Source: Alphaproteobacteria bacterium (GTDB lineage Bacteria; Myxococcota_A; UBA796; GCA-2862545). From it: DNA of 64,000 bases. The notes beneath the pieces are model-generated. The model searched no databases. It was not told where the DNA came from and saw only the letters and a program-made list of their open reading frames with translations. The stretch lies in assembly GCA_020632875.1 (NCBI GenBank), contig JACKET010000004.1, positions 372,001 to 436,000 on the forward strand, given 5' to 3'. Below are positions 1 through 7,863 of the stretch, one piece after another (position 1 is the first letter of the stretch; every line of letters starts with the position of its first letter). The position numbers and the translations under genes were made by a program.

Positions 1-1163
1 AGCTCGTTCTTCACGAACGGGTGCACGAGGTGACCGACGAACGTCTCGGGGATCGGCGTGACCGTGCCGTACGCCGCGGGCCAGTGCTCCTCCGGAAGGT
101 GGTACGTGCCGAACACCCAGTCGAACCAGGGGAACGTCGCTGCGTAGTTCGTGTCGAGTGCCGGGTCCTGCGAGCTGTGATGCCAGTGGTGGAACTGCGG
201 CGTGACCAGCAGGTACTTCAGCGGGCCCGTCGGAATGCCGACGTTCGCGTGGATGAACACCGCCTGGAACCCGATCCACACGGCGTAGATGTCGAGCGCC
301 TCGGTCGACGTGCCCAGCAGGTACAGCGGCACCATCACCATCGAGCGGTCGACCAGGGTCTCGAGGAAGTGGGTGCGCGAGCTCGCCAGCCAGTCCATGT
401 GCATCGTGCTGTGGTGAACGGCGTGGAAGCGCCACAGCCAGGGCACCGTGTGGAAGATTCGGTGCATCCAGTAGAAGACGAAGTCGGCACAGAACAGCAG
501 CAGGAAGACCTGCAGCGCGAGCGGGAGGCTCTGGACCCAGGACTGGAACCCGTCGTGGATGGCCCAGCCGAAGGCGGCGGGCGCGAACTTGTTGCCGGCC
601 AGCAGGAGGATGCCGACCGCCAGCGTGTTCATCGTGAAGTACAGCAGGTCGAGCCGCCAGGCGGGCCGCGTGATGGCCTGCTCGGCGTACTTCGGCCACG
701 CCTTCTCGATGACGACGAACACCGACGACATGAGCACGCTCAGCACGAGCCAGTCGACCCCGACGGTGAACGGGGCCTCCTTCAGCTCGCCGAGCTGCAC
801 CTCCCAGCCGCCCATCGCGAGGGCCACGAGGGTGAAGGCGATGCCGGTGGCGCCCTTGCGCTTGTTCTGGCGGCGCAGGAACGTGAACAGGCCGAAGGCG
901 AGGGACGTCCAGATCGACGCTGCGAGGAGCTGCCGGAGCAGCGTGAGGTCGTACGCGGCGCGGAACTCGGGCGTGGTGAGCCAGCTCGGGTACTTGAAGC
1001 ACAGCACGCCGAGGAAGCTCGAGATCCCCAGGATCGCCGAGATGTACCCGCTGATGCGGCCCTCGCCGGGTACGAACGCCTTCTGCGTGCTCGGGTCGAT
1101 CTCGCGCTCGGGGTACGCGTACTCTCCAGAGCCTTCGTCCCCGGATTCGGAGTCTTCGGACAT
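1..1163 (-). CDS. Fatty acid hydroxylase superfamily membrane protein (C-terminus cut by window edge)
   Basis: This integral membrane di-iron oxygenase is of the sterol desaturase/fatty acid hydroxylase type. The 387 visible residues carry the family's histidine clusters: HRIFH at 234-238, HAVHH at 247-251 and HHWHH at 325-329, with an extra His at 305. Hydrophobic segments lie near residues 40-55, 80-95, 135-152, 175-190 and 215-232. The N-terminus is acidic (Ser/Asp/Glu-rich) and probably cytosolic. The ATG at 1163 has a good ribosome site (GGAGGT) just upstream. The reading frame is open to base 1, so the true stop lies outside the window. The substrate (lipid, sterol or carotenoid) cannot be told from sequence. 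It precedes no obvious operon partner. Confidence 0.85.
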   Translation of the reverse strand, partial: MSEDSESGDEGSGEYAYPEREIDPSTQKAFVPGEGRISGYISAILGISSFLGVLCFKYPSWLTTPEFRAAYDLTLLRQLLAASIWTSLAFGLFTFLRRQNKRKGATGIAFTLVALAMGGWEVQLGELKEAPFTVGVDWLVLSVLMSSVFVVIEKAWPKYAEQAITRPAWRLDLLYFTMNTLAVGILLLAGNKFAPAAFGWAIHDGFQSWVQSLPLALQVFLLLFCADFVFYWMHRIFHTVPWLWRFHAVHHSTMHMDWLASSRTHFLETLVDRSMVMVPLYLLGTSTEALDIYAVWIGFQAVFIHANVGIPTGPLKYLLVTPQFHHWHHSSQDPALDTNYAATFPWFDWVFGTYHLPEEHWPAAYGTVTPIPETFVGHLVHPFVKNE

Positions 1164-1263
1164 CGGACCTCCATCCCGACGGTAGCTCGGCGGTCGGGAC
1201 GCGCGGTGAGGAACGCCTGTGAAAACAGGACGTCGACCTCGGCCACCGGCTCGAGCAGGTGGA

Positions 1264-3012
1264 TCAGCCGGTCTCGCGCGCCGCCAGGACGAACGAGAAC
1301 CGGCTGCCCTCCCCCAGCGTGCTCTCGAGCTCGAGGACGCTGCCGTGTGCCGCGACGATCTGCTGGCAGATCGCGAGCCCGAGCCCCGTCCCGCGGGGCT
1401 TGTCGGTGAGCACGTCGCCCACCTGACGGAAGCGCTCGAACACCGCGTCGACGTGCTCCTCGGCGATGCCGATCCCGGTGTCCTGCACGGCCAGCTCCAC
1501 GCCGCCGGCGTCGACCGAGCACGAGAGCACGATACGGCCGGACTCGGTGAACTTGCGGGCGTTCGAGAGCAGGTTCACGAGCACCTGCACCAGGCGATGC
1601 CCGTCGCCCACGACCTCGGGGAGGTCGTCGTCGATCTCCACCTCGAGCGCGACCTCCGAGTCCTCGAACAGCGACGAGACCGCGGCGGCCGACTGCCCGC
1701 AGAGCTCGGTCAGATCGAGTGGCTCGCGCCGGTACTCCATCCGGCCGGCCTCCATCTTGCTGATGTCGAGGATGTCGTTGATGAGCGCCGTGAGACGCTC
1801 GCCCTCGCTCACGATGATCTCGACGTTGTCGCGCACCACGCGGGCGGCCTTCTGCACGCGCTCGTCGTCCGCGGGGAGCGCCGGCAGCACGGATCGCGCG
1901 AGCTTGCGCTCGATGATGCGGGCGAAGCCCAGCACCGACGTGAGCGGGGTGCGCAGCTCGTGGCTCGCCATCGAGATGAACTCGGTCTTCATGCGGTCGA
2001 CCTCGCGCTGCAGCGTCACGTCGCGCACGACCGCCACGACCCCGAGTGGACGGCCCTTCTCGCCGAACCGGTTCGCCACGAGCAGCCCGATCCGACCGCC
2101 GGGCAGCGCGAGCTCCCGCTCGACCACCCCGTCGTCCTCGGCGTCCCACGCGTGCCGAAGCGCTGCCGCGAGATCGTCCGGGAAGATCGACCCGACCTCG
2201 GCCCCGCTGATGTGGCCCTGGATTCCATACAGCGCGTGGAGCGCGGGGTTCGCGAGCTCGACGTGGCGCCCGTCGGCCCCCAGCACGACGAGCCCGTCGC
2301 CGAGGTGCTGCAGGATCGCCTGGCGTTCGGCGAGCCGGGACGCAAGGGCCTGGGTGCGGTCGCGCACCCGCGACTCGAGGTCGGCGTTCAGGGCCTGGTT
2401 GCGGGCCAACTCGTCGGCCGCGGTGCGCATGGCCGACCGCACCATGAACATGCCGGCCACCGCGAGCGCCCCCACCAGACCGTCGACCGCGGAGACCTCC
2501 CACACCTCGCCCAGGGCGTCAGCGCGGGGCCCGTCGGGCAGGTCACCGCAGAACAGCACGAAGTACAGAGCGTTCCAGACGATCGACCACGCGGTGAGCA
2601 GGCCCGCCACCGCCGGGGTCGTGAAGAGCATCGCAGCGACGATGAACGCGGGGTACCAGCGCGCCCAGCCGTCGTAGAACGCGCCGGGATTGCCGCTCGC
2701 GGCGTCGGTGAGCGACGCCAGCGTGAACACACCGACGATCGGCAGGATGACCGCCCCGCCGAGATCGGCCCGCCCGCGGAGGACCGCGACGATCCCGGTG
2801 GCCTGCAGCCCCGCCATCGCGGCGACGTTGAGCAGGTGCAGCTCGACGTGGGCGGCGCCGAAGAACAGATCGTGACCCCCCATCACGAGCGAGATGGCGA
2901 TGCCGACGGCGTAGACGAGCACGAGCGCGCGGGCGCGGGTCCGGTCGAGCGGCCGGTCGGCGTAGGTGCGGTCGAGGGTGTGCAGCAGGGTCAGGAAGAG
3001 CTCCCCGCGCAT
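1264..3012 (-). CDS. Membrane PAS-domain sensor histidine kinase
   Basis: This 582-residue sensor kinase has an N-terminal membrane region (about 6 hydrophobic segments, residues 30-195), a short coiled linker (200-230), a PAS domain (about 230-335), a HisKA dimerisation domain and a HATPase domain. The phospho-acceptor is H351 in the H-box SHELRTPL. The N-box Asn is about 484, and the G boxes DTGIGI (511-516) and GTGLGL (541-546) are intact. No receiver domain is attached and no response regulator is adjacent, so the partner is elsewhere. The longest frame begins about 190 bases upstream inside the next gene; the ATG at 3012 is preferred because it opens directly before the first membrane segment. 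The signal sensed is unknown. Confidence 0.88.
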   Translation of the reverse strand: MRGELFLTLLHTLDRTYADRPLDRTRARALVLVYAVGIAISLVMGGHDLFFGAAHVELHLLNVAAMAGLQATGIVAVLRGRADLGGAVILPIVGVFTLASLTDAASGNPGAFYDGWARWYPAFIVAAMLFTTPAVAGLLTAWSIVWNALYFVLFCGDLPDGPRADALGEVWEVSAVDGLVGALAVAGMFMVRSAMRTAADELARNQALNADLESRVRDRTQALASRLAERQAILQHLGDGLVVLGADGRHVELANPALHALYGIQGHISGAEVGSIFPDDLAAALRHAWDAEDDGVVERELALPGGRIGLLVANRFGEKGRPLGVVAVVRDVTLQREVDRMKTEFISMASHELRTPLTSVLGFARIIERKLARSVLPALPADDERVQKAARVVRDNVEIIVSEGERLTALINDILDISKMEAGRMEYRREPLDLTELCGQSAAAVSSLFEDSEVALEVEIDDDLPEVVGDGHRLVQVLVNLLSNARKFTESGRIVLSCSVDAGGVELAVQDTGIGIAEEHVDAVFERFRQVGDVLTDKPRGTGLGLAICQQIVAAHGSVLELESTLGEGSRFSFVLAARETG

Positions 3013-3070
3013 TGTAGAGCCCTCGGAGGCAGGTACCCCAGAGACCTGATGCAGGAGCCTCGGACCCCGG

Positions 3071-3640
3071 TCAGGGCTCGGGCGCCTCGGCCGACAGTCG
3101 CTCGCGCCAGTCGCACGCGAGCTCCTGGTCGATGGGGTGCTCCACCCACACGTCCTTCTCCTCGATCGAGAGCGTCGCCTGGAGCCTGGCGCGGAGCGCA
3201 CCGGGCGGGATCGCCAGCGTCACGTCGCGCAGGGGGTAGACGTGGTGCTCCCACGACGGGGAGCGCGCCGCCTCGAGGACGACGCCCCCGTCGGCGGCGA
3301 ACGGGAAGGACGCCGGGGAGGACGTCGAGAACCCGCCCGGGTGCCAGCCCACCGTCTCCGAACGGATCGGCCGGACGCCGTGGTAGACCTGCACCTGGGC
3401 GCGCGTCTCGCCGATCGCGCGACACTGCTGCTCGACGTAGGGATTCTGGCGCGTGACGGACCGCCAGACGACCACCGCGACCCGCTCGACCCGACGCGCC
3501 GCGTCGAGGTCTTCGTACCCGCGGACCGCGAGGGCGGGCTCGCTCATGCAGCTCGCGATCAGCTCGCGGTCGGCGAGGCACGCCGTCGGGGGTTGCGACC
3601 CTCCGCCTCCCGCCATCGCCGAGAGCACCACAACGAGCAC
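3071..3640 (-). CDS. Hypothetical exported protein
   Basis: This 189-residue protein has a short hydrophobic N-terminus (VVVLSAMAG) typical of an export signal, followed by three Cys residues in the first 75 residues of the mature part. I do not recognise a family. The middle has an alternating pattern that suggests beta structure. The GTG start at 3640 follows a GGAGG ribosome site with short spacing. It lies 58 bases upstream of the sensor kinase on the same strand, so the two may be co-transcribed, but nothing in the sequence links their function. Confidence 0.6.
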   Translation of the reverse strand: MLVVVLSAMAGGGGSQPPTACLADRELIASCMSEPALAVRGYEDLDAARRVERVAVVVWRSVTRQNPYVEQQCRAIGETRAQVQVYHGVRPIRSETVGWHPGGFSTSSPASFPFAADGGVVLEAARSPSWEHHVYPLRDVTLAIPPGALRARLQATLSIEEKDVWVEHPIDQELACDWRERLSAEAPEP

Positions 3641-3707
3641 ACTCCCTCCAAGCCACAGGGACAGTCTAGCGAATCAGACGATGCACGGGCGGCGAGAGGA
3701 GTGCGGA

Positions 3708-4517
3708 TCACGGCGTGCCCGACCCCGGAGAGCGTGGGCCCCGCGTGAGGAACGTGAGCCCGGAGTAGCCGAGATCCCCGAGTCGGAACGTCCCGGTCGC
3801 CTCCCCATCGCGCGAGAACAGCCGGATCACGGGGCGCTGGTCGGACGTGACGAACACCCCGTCGTCGTCGACGTACAGGCCGCTCGGGCGCTCCACCGCG
3901 ACGAACGGCTCGGTGGTGTCCCCGACGACGGTGCGGACGCTGTCGCCGCGCCAGCTCGTGAGCCACGTCGTGCCCCCGTGCACCTGGACGACCCGCGGGC
4001 TCGGCACCTCGAGCCAGCGCTCCACCGCACCCGAGCCCGGGTCGACGCGGAACACGGCGTTCGCTTCGAACGCGGGCACGACGAGCCGATCGTCCACCAG
4101 GACCATCCCGGCGTCCGGCCCGTCGATGCCGGAGGCGACCACACCGCGCAGCGAGCCGTCCGGCTCGAACGCCACGACGGTGTCGGCCGCGTAGTCCGCG
4201 ACGTAGAAGGCCGTCTCGCCGATCACGAGCCCCGTGGGTTTGTCGAGCCCCACCAGGAAGGGCTCGAAGGCGCCGTCCTCGAGCCGGAGCACCATGCCGC
4301 GCTCCTCCGCCACCGCGTACACCGTCCCGTCCGGCCCGAATCGAACGGCCTGGGCGCCCTCCACGCCGGGGAACGACTCCAGCACCGCCCCCGTCTCCGC
4401 GTCGAGCACGAGGACCACACCGGATGCGTAGGCGCTGACCCACAGCGCGTCCGGCACGGCGGCCGGCGGAGCGGGTGGGGTCGGCGTGTGGGAGCAGGCG
4501 AGGAACAGCAGGAACAT
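3708..4517 (-). CDS. Beta-propeller lipoprotein (SMP-30/NHL-like)
   Basis: The 269-residue product starts with a very short lipoprotein signal (FLLFLAC; lipobox Cys at residue 8). The rest is made of repeated blades with the pattern 'xVxxVDxxTGxVxxxF.G...Gxx' and 'PxGLxVxxxxxxVxDxxxxxVxxF', as in NHL or SMP-30/gluconolactonase-like beta-propellers. It probably sits in a membrane leaflet facing the periplasm or cell surface and binds a ligand or partner. No catalytic site is evident. The ATG at 4517 has a strong ribosome site (AGGAGG, 5 nt away). A TATGGC hexamer further upstream could serve as -10. Confidence 0.75.
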   Translation of the reverse strand: MFLLFLACSHTPTPPAPPAAVPDALWVSAYASGVVLVLDAETGAVLESFPGVEGAQAVRFGPDGTVYAVAEERGMVLRLEDGAFEPFLVGLDKPTGLVIGETAFYVADYAADTVVAFEPDGSLRGVVASGIDGPDAGMVLVDDRLVVPAFEANAVFRVDPGSGAVERWLEVPSPRVVQVHGGTTWLTSWRGDSVRTVVGDTTEPFVAVERPSGLYVDDDGVFVTSDQRPVIRLFSRDGEATGTFRLGDLGYSGLTFLTRGPRSPGSGTP

Positions 4518-4558
4518 CGGACCTCCTGCATGGCCATACGGATCCGCGCCCGGCGCGA

Positions 4559-5419
4559 CTATCGGATCCGTGCGCGGACCTGGGACGGCGGCGCGCCGAA
4601 GTGCCGATGGAAGCGCTCGGTGAAGTGCGCGTGGCTCGAATAGCCCAGGGACAGCGCGAGCTCCGTGAGATCCTGCCCGCGTCGCACGCGCTCGAGAGCG
4701 ATGCCCATCCGGATGGACTCCTGGGTCTGGAACAGCGTGGCGCCGGTCTGGAGCCGGAATCGACGCGCGAGCTGGAACCGGCTCAGGCCCACCTGCGCGG
4801 CGCGTTCGTCCTGGGTGGCGCGGCTGCCGGGGTGGAGCGTGAGGTCGTTCAGGACATGGGCGACGGCGCGATCCTCACGTTGTGGCGCCGCCGGCCCGTC
4901 GCGCAGGAGGTGCTCGGCCAGCGCGAAGCCCGCCTCGACGAACGCGTCGTCGGGGAGCTGCGCGGCGACGCGGGCCAGGCGGTGCAGGGCGAGGAGCGGC
5001 CGCGCGGAGAGGAGGAGGCTGCGCACGTCGGGCGACCCGCCGACGACCCCGTGCAGCTCGGCCCAGACGTCGGGATGGAGGCGGAGGTACACGCCCTGCC
5101 GCGGGCAGGGGACCGGGCGCGTGGCGAACGAGATGCCGCGGCGGACGAACACCCCGCGCCCCGGATGCGTGCGCAGCCGCCCGCCGCCGTGCTCGAGAGC
5201 GTAGCCGCCTTCGGTGAGCACGTTGATCACGGTGTCCTCCGCGATCTCGTCGTGGTCGCCCGTGATGTGGCTCCAGTAGCGGCCCACGCTGATGGGGACG
5301 GTCCACCGCGAGGCCCGGTGGCCCGTGCCCGGCGCGCTCGTGAGTCGCTGCATGTAGGTCGTCAGCGCTGGCACCCCGTGTGGATCCCCGCCCATCGCAG
5401 TAACACGCAATACGCGCAT
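4559..5419 (-). CDS. AraC-family transcriptional regulator
   Basis: This DNA-binding regulator has a C-terminal AraC-type double helix-turn-helix. The second HTH shows the family signature LALSLGYSSHAHFTERFHRHFG followed by P-S-Q-x-R. The N-terminal half is a cupin-like ligand or sensing domain (residues about 35-110, with 'YALEHGGGRLRTHPGRGVFV'). The length is 286 residues from the ATG at 5419. Starts at 5395 or 5353 are also possible because no clear ribosome site exists, and the longer upstream frame overlaps the divergent gene and is unlikely. It is divergent from the gene at 5562, and the 142-bp spacer probably holds both promoters, so it may regulate that gene. Confidence 0.85.
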   Translation of the reverse strand: MRVLRVTAMGGDPHGVPALTTYMQRLTSAPGTGHRASRWTVPISVGRYWSHITGDHDEIAEDTVINVLTEGGYALEHGGGRLRTHPGRGVFVRRGISFATRPVPCPRQGVYLRLHPDVWAELHGVVGGSPDVRSLLLSARPLLALHRLARVAAQLPDDAFVEAGFALAEHLLRDGPAAPQREDRAVAHVLNDLTLHPGSRATQDERAAQVGLSRFQLARRFRLQTGATLFQTQESIRMGIALERVRRGQDLTELALSLGYSSHAHFTERFHRHFGAPPSQVRARIR

Positions 5420-5561
5420 ACCCGGCGTAGGAGCCACGGATGTCAGCCCCGTGTCACGAACGGGACAAACGGGACCGCCTTCGCTTACTCCTGTGATGGA
5501 TGTGCCACCCCGACGTCCACCGTCGTCGTCGCGTCTCGAACCCCTGCCCAGGAGCGAACCC

Positions 5562-6035
5562 ATGTCCGAACAACCGATCCGGCCGACTCTCGGCGAATAC
5601 AACAGCATCGTGTGCTTTCGCGCCGTCGTGGTCGGCATGGAGGAGGCCCTCGGGAAGCGAGCGGCCATGGTGTCCCTCAAGGCCGCGGGCCGCATCCGCG
5701 GTGCCCAGCTCGTCGAGAGCCTCGGGCTGCAGGGCCAGGGGCCGTCGGATTCCGCCGAGCTCGCGAACGTGCTCGACGCGGCCCTCGGCGCATCGGGGAC
5801 GCGACTCTGCGAGGTCCCGAAGGTCGAGCGCAACGGCGAGGAGTTCACGATCTACCTCGCGGATACCGTCTGCTCGGCCGACGAGCCCCAGGGCTCGGAA
5901 CGCGAGCTGTCCTTCACGTTCGGCGCGCTGCACGGCGCGGTCGAAGCGCTCTACGGCGTGAAGCTCCGCGGCAAGCAGGTGGGCAGCGTGCTGCGGGGCC
6001 AGGGCTACGACATCATGCACCTCGAGCCGCGGTAG
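5562..6035 (+). CDS. Small conserved cytosolic protein, possibly V4R/hydrocarbon-binding-like
   Basis: The 157-residue soluble protein begins at the ATG at 5562, behind an AGGAG ribosome site. The N-terminal part (EYNSIVCFRAVVVGMEEALG) and the C-terminal 'GALHGAVEALYGVKLRGKQVGSVLRGQGYDIMHLEP' recall small proteins related to V4R (4-vinyl reductase) ligand-binding domains found in cyanobacteria and myxobacteria. That assignment rests on memory of pattern and is tentative. Two Cys residues sit mid-protein. It is divergent from the AraC-type gene and is its most likely local target. Confidence 0.6.
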   Translation: MSEQPIRPTLGEYNSIVCFRAVVVGMEEALGKRAAMVSLKAAGRIRGAQLVESLGLQGQGPSDSAELANVLDAALGASGTRLCEVPKVERNGEEFTIYLADTVCSADEPQGSERELSFTFGALHGAVEALYGVKLRGKQVGSVLRGQGYDIMHLEPR

Positions 6036-6249
6036 GCCGAGGCGCCATCCGGACAGGCGCGGCGGGGGGATCTCCACCAGACCCGACCCCGCCGACGCCG
6101 GCCCCCCGGACCCGAGGATACTCCAGCCTCGACGCCAGCCACGGGGCCGGACGACGCCACCTTGCAGCGGGCACGAGTACGTGTTTCCACGATCGCAGGC
6201 GCGCTTCAGGACACGCACGATAGGATGTTTCCGCGATCGCGGAGCCCCG
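6036..6249. promoter_or_regulatory. Intergenic spacer with a -10-like box and a 14-bp direct repeat
   Basis: This 214-bp spacer has no coding frame that I trust. A TAGGAT hexamer at 6221-6226 is a plausible -10 for the next gene. A 14-bp sequence reading GTTTCC, A or G, CGATCGC occurs at 6182-6195 and again at 6227-6240 and could be a regulator half-site pair. A GGAG ribosome site at 6241-6244 leads to the TTG start at 6250. Confidence 0.4.
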
Positions 6250-7836
6250 TTGCCAGCCCCTCTCCCCACCGCGGACCCCTCCGAGCCCCTCGAGCCTCCA
6301 CCGCTGGAAGCACTCGTCGCCGAGACGCGCGTGGTGCTCGCGCGGATCCGCGCGCTCCACCGGCAGCTCGCGGACGACCCGAGCCCCGAAGGCACCCAGG
6401 AGACCGAGCTCGTGGGGTTGCTCCAGCGCCGGGACGCGCTCCGGTCGGCGCTCGGGACGGCCGTGGTCCGCGCGCTCGCGGCCGATGCACCCATCTCGAT
6501 CGCACCCGCGCACGCCGAATCCGACGACGCGGCCGAACCGCCCGAGGGCTCCGAGGCGCCCGAAGGCGGTCCCGAGGAGCCCCCGGTCTCCGAAGCCGTC
6601 GGCGTTCCCGAAGCCGTCGGCGTTCCCGAAGCCATCGGCGTTCCCGAAGCGGTCCGCGTTCCCGAGGTCGTCGGCGCTCCCGAGGCCCCCTCCCGTCCCG
6701 ACGACGCCGGAGCCGCTGCGCCCCCGACCGCAGCCCGCATCGCCCTTCCTCCCGCGCCGCGCGCCTCGCTCGTGGCCCTCGCGCAGCGCGGCATCGGCGG
6801 CCTCGCCGAGCCCCGCTCCGACCACGGCGACCTCCCCGCCCTCCGCGCCCTGCTCCGCAAGATCGGCCGACCCACGCCCGTCCGCACGGACGCCGCCGCC
6901 GAGTCCGCCGTGCGCGCGCTCGACCGCGAGATCGGCGGCATCGAAGCCTGGACCCAGCAACCGCAGCACGTGCAGAAGGCCCTGCTCGGCCTGCTCGCCT
7001 CCATCGCGCGCCACGTCCAGGACGAGTTCGACGGCCCCCTGCCCTTCGTCGCCAGCGACGCGCTGCCCGGCATCTTCAGCCGGATGACGCACTTCAGTCG
7101 GGTCGAGCGTCCCGGCTTCGTCGCCGGGCTCAGCCGCCGCAACGGCCCCGAGCACGGCGTCACGTGGCTCGACGACGCCCTGTACTGGCTGGCGGTGCTC
7201 CAGGAGCACACGGGCCCCCTGCGCCCCGAAGACGAGCCGGGAACGCCGGAGTCCGCGCTCGCCGCCCTCGAGTCGGGCATCGCGGAAGGTGTCGCGGACG
7301 GCAAGCAGCTCGTCGGGCTCGTCCAGGCCGCGCTGAAGGCCGGCCTCTCCCAGTCCGACCGCCGCCTCGTCGCGCTGCTCACCCCCCACCAGTCCCTGCT
7401 GAAGGGCGCGAAGGGGCTCAAGACCCTCAAAGGGGCCCTGAAAGACGCGCTGAAGGACGAGGACGACTTCGAAGAGGCCCAGGACAAGGGGCGCCCCGTG
7501 CCGTCGGACTGGCCGCACTTCGGCACGACCCTCGACAAGCGCGCCGTCATCATCGGCGGGGACCCGCGTCCCGAGGCGGTCCGCCGCATCCGCGAGGCCT
7601 TCGGGTTCGCCGAGGTCGAGTGGGAGGTCGCGGACGTCCGCCGCGCGAACACGATCGCCGACCGCGTCCGGGGCGGCACGATCGACGTGGTGCTGCTGCT
7701 CATCCGGTTCATCGACCACCGCCACCAGACGCTCATCAAGCCCGCCTGCAACGAGGCCGGCGTGCCGCTCGTGATCGTCGAGTCGGGCTACGGCGTCGAC
7801 GCCGTGCGGCGCGGCATCGAGCGCATGGCCGACTGA
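6250..7836 (+). CDS. DUF2325-like domain protein with hexapeptide repeat linker
   Basis: The product of about 528 residues has an N-terminal helical segment (ETRVVLARIRALHRQL), a low-complexity Glu/Pro linker with five hexapeptides of the type VGVPEA, a helical middle region, and a C-terminal domain of about 100 residues (KRAVIIGGDPRPE ... VVLLLIRFIDHRHQTLIKPACNEAGVPLVIVES). The C-terminal fold and the position of the conserved Cys resemble DUF2325, a Rossmann-like domain of unknown function. The TTG at 6250 is chosen for its GGAG ribosome site and upstream TAGGAT box. A GTG at 6181 in the same frame is the alternative. Function unknown. Confidence 0.65.
   Translation: MPAPLPTADPSEPLEPPPLEALVAETRVVLARIRALHRQLADDPSPEGTQETELVGLLQRRDALRSALGTAVVRALAADAPISIAPAHAESDDAAEPPEGSEAPEGGPEEPPVSEAVGVPEAVGVPEAIGVPEAVRVPEVVGAPEAPSRPDDAGAAAPPTAARIALPPAPRASLVALAQRGIGGLAEPRSDHGDLPALRALLRKIGRPTPVRTDAAAESAVRALDREIGGIEAWTQQPQHVQKALLGLLASIARHVQDEFDGPLPFVASDALPGIFSRMTHFSRVERPGFVAGLSRRNGPEHGVTWLDDALYWLAVLQEHTGPLRPEDEPGTPESALAALESGIAEGVADGKQLVGLVQAALKAGLSQSDRRLVALLTPHQSLLKGAKGLKTLKGALKDALKDEDDFEEAQDKGRPVPSDWPHFGTTLDKRAVIIGGDPRPEAVRRIREAFGFAEVEWEVADVRRANTIADRVRGGTIDVVLLLIRFIDHRHQTLIKPACNEAGVPLVIVESGYGVDAVRRGIERMAD
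6598..6687 (+). repeat. 18-bp coding tandem repeat, five copies
   Basis: Five consecutive 18-bp units (GTCGGCGTTCCCGAAGCC type) encode the hexapeptide VGVPEA with small changes. The first three units are almost identical at DNA level, so this is recent slippage rather than old protein conservation. It lies in the flexible linker of the DUF2325-like protein. Confidence 0.9.
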
Positions 7837-7852
7837 CGCCGTCCGGGCGGGC

Positions 7853-7858
7853 TATGAT
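7853..7858 (+). promoter_or_regulatory. -10-like TATGAT box 5 nt before the start codon
   Basis: TATGAT matches the sigma-70 -10 consensus at five of six positions and ends 5 nt before the ATG at 7864. At that distance transcription would begin at or next to the ATG, giving a leaderless mRNA. No ribosome site is present. Confidence 0.45.
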
Positions 7859-7863
7859 CGCCC

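Noticed and set aside
5454..7751. A 765-residue minus-strand frame over 5.4-7.7 kb
   Set aside because: It is Ser/Arg/Thr-rich without domains and is antisense to the DUF2325-like gene, whose composition is normal.
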